From NCBI GenBank assembly GCA_947503175.1, contig CANNCO010000001.1, positions 310,001 to 374,000 on the forward strand: 64,000 bases of DNA, read 5' to 3'. The notes beneath the pieces were generated by a model. The model saw only the letters and a program-made list of their open reading frames with translations, did not search any database and was not told the DNA's origin. This stretch comes from an uncultured Paracoccaceae bacterium. Lineage in GTDB: Bacteria > Pseudomonadota > Alphaproteobacteria > Rhodobacterales > Rhodobacteraceae. Position numbers and translations under genes: made by a program. This document shows positions 58,346-64,000 of this stretch, one piece after another; positions within the stretch are counted from its first letter, which is position 1; the number at the start of each line of letters is the position of its first letter.

Positions 58346-58842
58346 CGGTCGGACGGAGCGGCGAGGTCTTTGGGCGTCAGAACAAAGGCCTTGCCGAACC
58401 CGCCGTTGAGATACCCCGCAGTGATCGACATAAGGGCGAAGGAGAAATCCGCGAAATCGATATAGAGCTTCGATTTCGGATGCGTTTGCAGATACCGGGT
58501 CCGCAAGTCTGCGTGGCCCACCTCGCCCTGTCTGATAAACGTGACTGTCCCCTGCAGCGTCAGGCGCGGATGGGTCAGCGGATCACCACGTTCGCCCGGT
58601 TCGCCCACTAACAAAGAGCAGACCGGGTTGGCCTGTAAAGCCCGCGTATGTTGCGACAGGTCGGAGACGAGCATTACCGGCAAACCGTGAGGTGTAGTGC
58701 CGACTGCGATACGCGAGACCATCGGTGCGCCTGACCCGGGGTCGATCACGCCGAGCGCCCCATGTCTGGCGCTGTCGATCAGCCCGCGCCCCAATTTGCG
58801 CGCCTCGTCGTCCGTTGGCCTGATCGGTGAGGTTTTGGGCAT
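58342..58842 (-). CDS. HugZ-like pyridoxamine 5'-phosphate oxidase-fold protein
   Basis: 166 residues from the ATG at 58842. IRPTDDEARKLGRGLIDSARHGALGVIDP opens the split-barrel; MVSRIAVGTTPHGLPVMLVSDLSQHTRALQANPVCSLLVGEP is the FMN/haem-family core; HPRLTLQGTVTFI and FADFSFALMSITAGYLNGGFGKAF complete it. The lack of the C-terminal DUF2470 domain makes it a short version. Redox or haem-related role likely, not proven. Confidence 0.82.
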   Translation of the reverse strand: MPKTSPIRPTDDEARKLGRGLIDSARHGALGVIDPGSGAPMVSRIAVGTTPHGLPVMLVSDLSQHTRALQANPVCSLLVGEPGERGDPLTHPRLTLQGTVTFIRQGEVGHADLRTRYLQTHPKSKLYIDFADFSFALMSITAGYLNGGFGKAFVLTPKDLAAPSDR

Positions 58843-58955
58843 CGAATACCTGCTCCTTTTGACAGGAGCGTCGCCACGCGCATGATGGAGGTCAAGCCTC
58901 TGGAGGGTGAGTCTGACGGAATCCCCCGTATTCCGCCGCAAGTGGGAGAGCCGCG

Positions 58956-59276
58956 ATGCCAACTATCCGGACAGATAACGCCATGCAAACGGTCATCACG
59001 ACCTTCGAGATGTCGCCTGGCACATGCCAGGATCTCCTAGATGAACTGCGCGAGGCCTATCGCAGTTTCATTTCCAAGCAGCCTGGGTTCGTTTCGGCGG
59101 CATTGCATGTGAACGATGCACAGACGCGGATAGCGAACTATTCGCAATGGTCAAGGCGCGAAGACTTTCTCGCGATGCTGCGAACGCCTGAGATGCGCGA
59201 GCGGAACCGGCGCATCGGTACTCTGTGCCGGAGTTTCGAGCCCGTGATGTACGATGTCGCCGAGTGCTTTGACTGA
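58956..59276 (+). CDS. Antibiotic-biosynthesis-monooxygenase (ABM) domain protein
   Basis: 106 residues. VITTFEMSPGTCQDLLDELREAYRSFISKQPGFVSAALHVN and IANYSQWSRREDFLAML match the dimeric ferredoxin-like ABM fold. GGGAG precedes the ATG at 58956; ATG 58983 is an alternative. Such proteins include quinol monooxygenases and haem-degrading enzymes; the activity is unknown. Divergent from the HugZ-like gene by 113 bp. Confidence 0.75.
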   Translation: MPTIRTDNAMQTVITTFEMSPGTCQDLLDELREAYRSFISKQPGFVSAALHVNDAQTRIANYSQWSRREDFLAMLRTPEMRERNRRIGTLCRSFEPVMYDVAECFD

Positions 59277-59282
59277 CGCCCC

Positions 59283-59951
59283 TCAGAAATCGATCCAGAG
59301 GCCCGATTTCACGCCTGCCGCGCTGTCGTTGTGGAGCCCGTAGAGGACGCCGAACTCGAAGTTGAGGCTCGGTGAGATGCGGCGCACCGCGGTGGTCTGA
59401 AGCCGGGCCGTTGGGTTCGTGCCGGAAGCGGTCCCGAGCTGCAACTGGCCGATCAGTTTCCAGTCGTCGGTCGGCGACAGGCCAAGCGTTGCGTCGATCT
59501 TGCCCAAGCTGCCGTCCGAAGACCGAAGGCGAGCCTGAGCGTCGACAGTCATCCAACCGGATCCGAAGCGCGTGGCGATACCGCGCCCCCATGATGCGCC
59601 AAGAACCGTAAGCGTCGTGTTGTCTTGATCGCCAAGTCCGAACGACAGCGCGAATTGGTGCGTTGCGTCGGATGGGGTGAGTGTCCGCCTCAGAAACACG
59701 ATGGAGGTCTGTTCCGGCGTCGACAGATCACGGAAGAGGTCGATCCCGAATGTCAGCTTAGGCGCCAATCCGTATTCGCCATAGATCGCAGCCGCATGAT
59801 CAACTTCGGTAAAGGCATAGCCGTCCAGATCGGTTGTCAGTTCGTAACTGAATGACAGGAACACCTTGCCTTCTTCGCGTGGCCACGGACCGGCGAAGGC
59901 GGGCTTTGTCATGAGCAGGATCAGAAATCCTGCGATCAGGCTGGCGCGCAT
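59283..59951 (-). CDS. Exported protein of unknown function, possibly an outer-membrane beta-barrel
   Basis: 222 residues from the ATG at 59951, preceded by GAGGG; a TTG 15 bases upstream is the alternative. Signal peptide MRASLIAGFLILLMTKPAFA. The mature part is made of short amphipathic beta strands (KVFLSFSYELTTDLDG, KLTFGIDLFRDL, HQFALSFGLGDQ, SLNFEFGVLYGL) and ends GVKSGLWIDF with a terminal aromatic residue, as outer-membrane barrels do. Behind a perfect CtrA-type box. No family recognised. Confidence 0.72.
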   Translation of the reverse strand: MRASLIAGFLILLMTKPAFAGPWPREEGKVFLSFSYELTTDLDGYAFTEVDHAAAIYGEYGLAPKLTFGIDLFRDLSTPEQTSIVFLRRTLTPSDATHQFALSFGLGDQDNTTLTVLGASWGRGIATRFGSGWMTVDAQARLRSSDGSLGKIDATLGLSPTDDWKLIGQLQLGTASGTNPTARLQTTAVRRISPSLNFEFGVLYGLHNDSAAGVKSGLWIDF

Positions 59952-59992
59952 GGAACGGACCCTCAATCCCGCCAGCGGTAGAACGCCGATGG

Positions 59993-60007
59993 TTAATGAT
60001 TGGTTAA
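59993..60007 (-). promoter_or_regulatory. CtrA-type binding box upstream of the exported-protein gene
   Basis: TTAA-TGATTGG-TTAA followed by C, the exact CtrA consensus TTAA-N7-TTAA(C). It lies 41 bases before the ATG at 59951, nearly the same distance as the box at 9019 from its gene. It could also serve the divergent zinc-ribbon gene 118 bases away. Confidence 0.55.
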
Positions 60008-60124
60008 CCGGCGTGGCTTTGTTCGGAAGCGAGCCTTTTGGCTGACATCCGCCACTGGGGGTTGTGGAGTGATGGTCGCGTTACCAGATATTACCGACGT
60101 ATTCAGTCAGGAAAGGACCACCCA

Positions 60125-60370
60125 ATGAAATGCCCGATCGATGGTACAGAACTGGTCATGAGCGACCGACAGGGGGTCGAGATCGACTACTGCCCGCAAT
60201 GCCGCGGCGTCTGGCTGGATCGGGGAGAGTTGGACAAGATCATCGAACGTTCCGTCGATACGTCGCCACCACCGCCACCTCCGTCGTCAGGTGGGTACCG
60301 GGACGATCGCGGATATTCCCAGAAAAGGAAGAAACGCGGCGGGTTTCTGGATGAGTTGTTCGACTTCTAG
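60125..60370 (+). CDS. TFIIB-type zinc ribbon protein
   Basis: 81 residues from the ATG at 60125 with AAAGGA upstream. MKCPIDGTELVM and YCPQCRGVWLDRGELDKII are the zf-TFIIB signature, although the first pair is a single Cys followed by xxxG rather than CxxC, so one ligand may differ. A poly-Pro stretch and a basic, aromatic tail (RKKRGGFLDELFDF) follow. Function unknown. Confidence 0.83.
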   Translation: MKCPIDGTELVMSDRQGVEIDYCPQCRGVWLDRGELDKIIERSVDTSPPPPPPSSGGYRDDRGYSQKRKKRGGFLDELFDF

Positions 60371-60379
60371 ACGTCGGGG

Positions 60380-60799
60380 TCAGACTGTCGCGCCGGAGGC
60401 GCAGGCACGGAAGGCCTGAACCGCAGTCGCGGCGCCTGTGAGCGGGATTGCTATGGCCTCATCGCCTGTCATCGCCAGTGCCGTTTCGTTGAATTCCAGC
60501 CCGTTCAGGACGTTGCCGAAGCCGCGATCGGTTACGGTCAGCGTGCCATCGTTCAGCGTGTGACGGTTCGTCGAGATGGTCAGCCCGCGCGGGCCGTCAA
60601 ACTGCATCGCAAAGACCGGAAAGACCGGCCACGGCGTATTGCGGGTGAGAGCGATCGCGTATTCGGGGACGCGCGGATCATATGTCACCTTCACCGCAAC
60701 CTCACTGGTCTCGTGCGTCAGGGTACAGATCGGGGTGGCCGAGAACTGCCACGCGTGAGCGGGGGCGGCAAGCAGGACGAAGGCGATGACGTAGCGCAT
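60380..60799 (-). CDS. Exported protein of unknown function
   Basis: 139 residues from the ATG at 60799. Signal peptide MRYVIAFVLLAAPAHAWQ. Mature: ATPICTLTHETSEVAVKVTYDPRVPEYAIALTR, then FGNVLNGLEFNETALAMTGDEAIAIPLTGA and FRACASGATV; two cysteines that may form a disulfide. No family recognised. Same direction as and just after the SMR-like gene (44 bases). Confidence 0.65.
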   Translation of the reverse strand: MRYVIAFVLLAAPAHAWQFSATPICTLTHETSEVAVKVTYDPRVPEYAIALTRNTPWPVFPVFAMQFDGPRGLTISTNRHTLNDGTLTVTDRGFGNVLNGLEFNETALAMTGDEAIAIPLTGAATAVQAFRACASGATV

Positions 60800-60843
60800 G
60801 CAAGTGAGATAGCGGTGACAGGTCCCGGGGCAAGCGGTCCTCT

Positions 60844-61182
60844 TCACAGAACCCGCGTCATCAACCCCATGGAAATCAGCGCAAAGACGATCCCAAGGGA
60901 CTCCCGCGTCCGGATCGGTTCGTCAAAGACCATCGCGCCCATGATGCAAAGCGCGATCAGCGTCAGCATGGAATAGGCGACGCCAGCCTGCGCCAGCGTG
61001 ACGTGGCGCATCGCGAAATACCACATGCCCGCGGATATACCGTAGAGAACCGCCCCGGTTACGAAGAGCGTGGAGTAAAGACCCAACACATCGTCGGCGG
61101 CACGTTTTATGAAATAGTCACCGAGAATGACCACAAGAGCGCAGGCAAAACAGAGTAAATACCCGATAACAATCGGTAGCAT
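60844..61182 (-). CDS. SMR/EamA-like small multidrug-type transporter
   Basis: 112 residues, four membrane helices. Start at 61182 has GGAGGTGTCC just before it; a Met four codons upstream is the alternative. ILGDYFIKRAADDVLGL, VTGAVLYGISAGMWYFAMRHVTLAQAGVAYSML and ESLGIVFALISMGLM. The membrane Glu14 of EmrE is not at its usual place, an Asp (GDYFIK) being near it, so the drug-proton exchange type is uncertain. Confidence 0.72.
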   Translation of the reverse strand: MLPIVIGYLLCFACALVVILGDYFIKRAADDVLGLYSTLFVTGAVLYGISAGMWYFAMRHVTLAQAGVAYSMLTLIALCIMGAMVFDEPIRTRESLGIVFALISMGLMTRVL

Positions 61183-61267
61183 GGACACCTCCATGCGTCT
61201 TGCTCCTGTGACCGTGTTCTGGCTTCGTATCAGATGTGGGCGTTTGTGGCGATTACTATTTCAACAC

Positions 61268-63460
<2,193 letters not shown>

Positions 63461-63491
63461 AGGAGTCCTCGGGTGTTGAGCCACTAGAATT

Positions 63492-63506
63492 GTTCTCTTT
63501 TCGTCC
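63492..63506 (-). promoter_or_regulatory. Near-consensus alphaproteobacterial LexA box upstream of uvrB
   Basis: On the plus strand GTTC-N7-GTCC, one base off the alphaproteobacterial SOS box GTTC-N7-GTTC. It lies 32 bases before the uvrB start, where a LexA operator would be expected. Confidence 0.45.
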
Positions 63507-63520
63507 CGGTTCAACCCCGA

Positions 63521-63543
63521 CTCCTGACAGAGCCTGTCAGGAG
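63521..63543. promoter_or_regulatory. Perfect 10-bp inverted repeat between uvrB and the NDUFS4-like gene
   Basis: CTCCTGACAG-AGC-CTGTCAGGAG, ten perfect pairs around three bases. It is in a divergent intergenic region, so a dimeric regulator's operator fits as well as an RNA hairpin; no T run follows in either direction. Confidence 0.55.
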
Positions 63544-63623
63544 CATGGCATATGTTCCCCGGGGCCTTGCGGTGACGCACCGTTAGCGCAATAAGAAGAG
63601 AGATCGTAGTAGAGGTGATCCCG

Positions 63624-63935
63624 ATGCGGGCTCGTATATATCAGCCAGCCAAGACTGCGATGCAGTCGGGAACGGCAAAGACAAGGGACTGGGTTCTTGA
63701 GTTTGCGCCGTCCGAGGCGCGGTCTGTCGATCCGCTGATGGGCTGGACAAGCTCTTCGGACACGCAGACGCAGGTGCGGGTTCGGTTCGATACCAAAGAC
63801 GCCGCGCTGGAGTACGCGAAAGACAACGGGATCGATGCGATTGTGCAGGAACCGAAATCCCGCAAGCAGAACATCCGTCCGCGCGGATATGGAGAGAACT
63901 TCGCAACCGACCGGCGCGGGGCATGGACGCACTAA
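63624..63935 (+). CDS. NDUFS4-like NADH dehydrogenase (complex I) accessory protein
   Basis: 103 residues from the ATG at 63624, preceded by [73 protein letters not shown] and [15 protein letters not shown] match the family of mitochondrial NDUFS4/AQDQ (18 kDa subunit) found as a complex I accessory in alphaproteobacteria. Stands alone; nuo genes are not in the window. Confidence 0.9.
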   Translation: MRARIYQPAKTAMQSGTAKTRDWVLEFAPSEARSVDPLMGWTSSSDTQTQVRVRFDTKDAALEYAKDNGIDAIVQEPKSRKQNIRPRGYGENFATDRRGAWTH

Positions 63936-64000
63936 CACCGCACCCGTTGAGGCCTGCTGAGATCGAGTGCCGGTCACGAGTCATCCGCTCATGATTTATT
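63936..64000. other. Right-edge non-coding sequence
   Basis: 65 bases after the NDUFS4-like gene with no feature that I can support. A gene may begin outside the window. Confidence 0.3.

Overview
The window reads as a GC-rich alphaproteobacterial chromosome segment, most likely Rhodobacteraceae (Roseobacter group). Support comes from gene content: a class I lysyl-tRNA synthetase, an ATP12-type F1 assembly chaperone, a TIGR02281-type membrane aspartic protease, a BztABCD/AapJQMP amino-acid ABC transporter, a LuxR/LuxI pair, Hint_2 proteins, CtrA-type TTAA-N7-TTAA boxes and an NDUFS4-like complex I protein. I found no tRNA, rRNA, CRISPR array, IS element, integrase or prophage block. The window is mainly housekeeping, with small accessory genes inserted between conserved blocks.

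Layout. 1-12.2 kb: a mixed region with RNA-modification genes (rluB, tadA, tgt), a SUF-associated DUF59 protein, lon with a sigma32-like promoter and a strong terminator, a VOC protein, a lamin-tail/Hint protein behind a perfect CtrA-type box, marC with an aspartic protease, and cytochrome oxidase subunit I. 12.5-35.1 kb: the str-S10-spc-alpha ribosomal supercluster (rpsL to rplQ). It is broken three times: by a terminator plus an antisense lipoprotein gene between rplW and rplB, by an antisense kinase-like gene plus a 2OG-Fe(II) oxygenase gene between rplP and rpmC, and by a terminator plus a globin gene between rpmD and rplO. The segments starting at rpsL, rpmC and rplO each have a promoter with the same -10 (TATACG), a 17-bp spacer and a GC-rich discriminator.

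35.1-40.2 kb: a small divergent ORF, luxR-luxI, then rarA, crcB, rluC and an ATP12 gene, the last three coupled by 4-bp overlaps. 40.2-44.8 kb: the aapJQMP transporter operon with a structured leader and a strong stem-loop after the binding-protein gene. 44.8-52.7 kb (minus strand): ttcA, a degenerate-GGDEF/EAL protein, yidC, a MOSC protein, engB, argB, a QueG-like ferredoxin and sixA, many with ATGA/GTGA overlaps. 52.8-64 kb: mostly short genes in alternating orientation: a DUF3833 lipoprotein, a TerB-like protein, class I lysK, a DUF4864 protein, a large parallel beta-helix (tailspike-like) protein, a HugZ/PNPOx-like protein, an ABM protein, a predicted exported protein behind a second perfect CtrA-type box, a TFIIB-type zinc ribbon, an SMR-like transporter, uvrB with a near-consensus LexA box, and an NDUFS4-like protein.

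Functionally the window is dominated by translation (ribosomal proteins, fusA, tuf, tRNA and rRNA modification, LysRS) and by membrane and energy functions (secY, yidC, ctaD, ATP12). The most interesting non-textbook signals are the repeatedly interrupted and re-promoted ribosomal operons, the two CtrA-type boxes in front of exported or cell-surface-type genes, the quorum-sensing pair with its divergent small ORF, and the lone tailspike-like beta-helix gene. I see no convincing new multi-gene defence or biosynthetic system.
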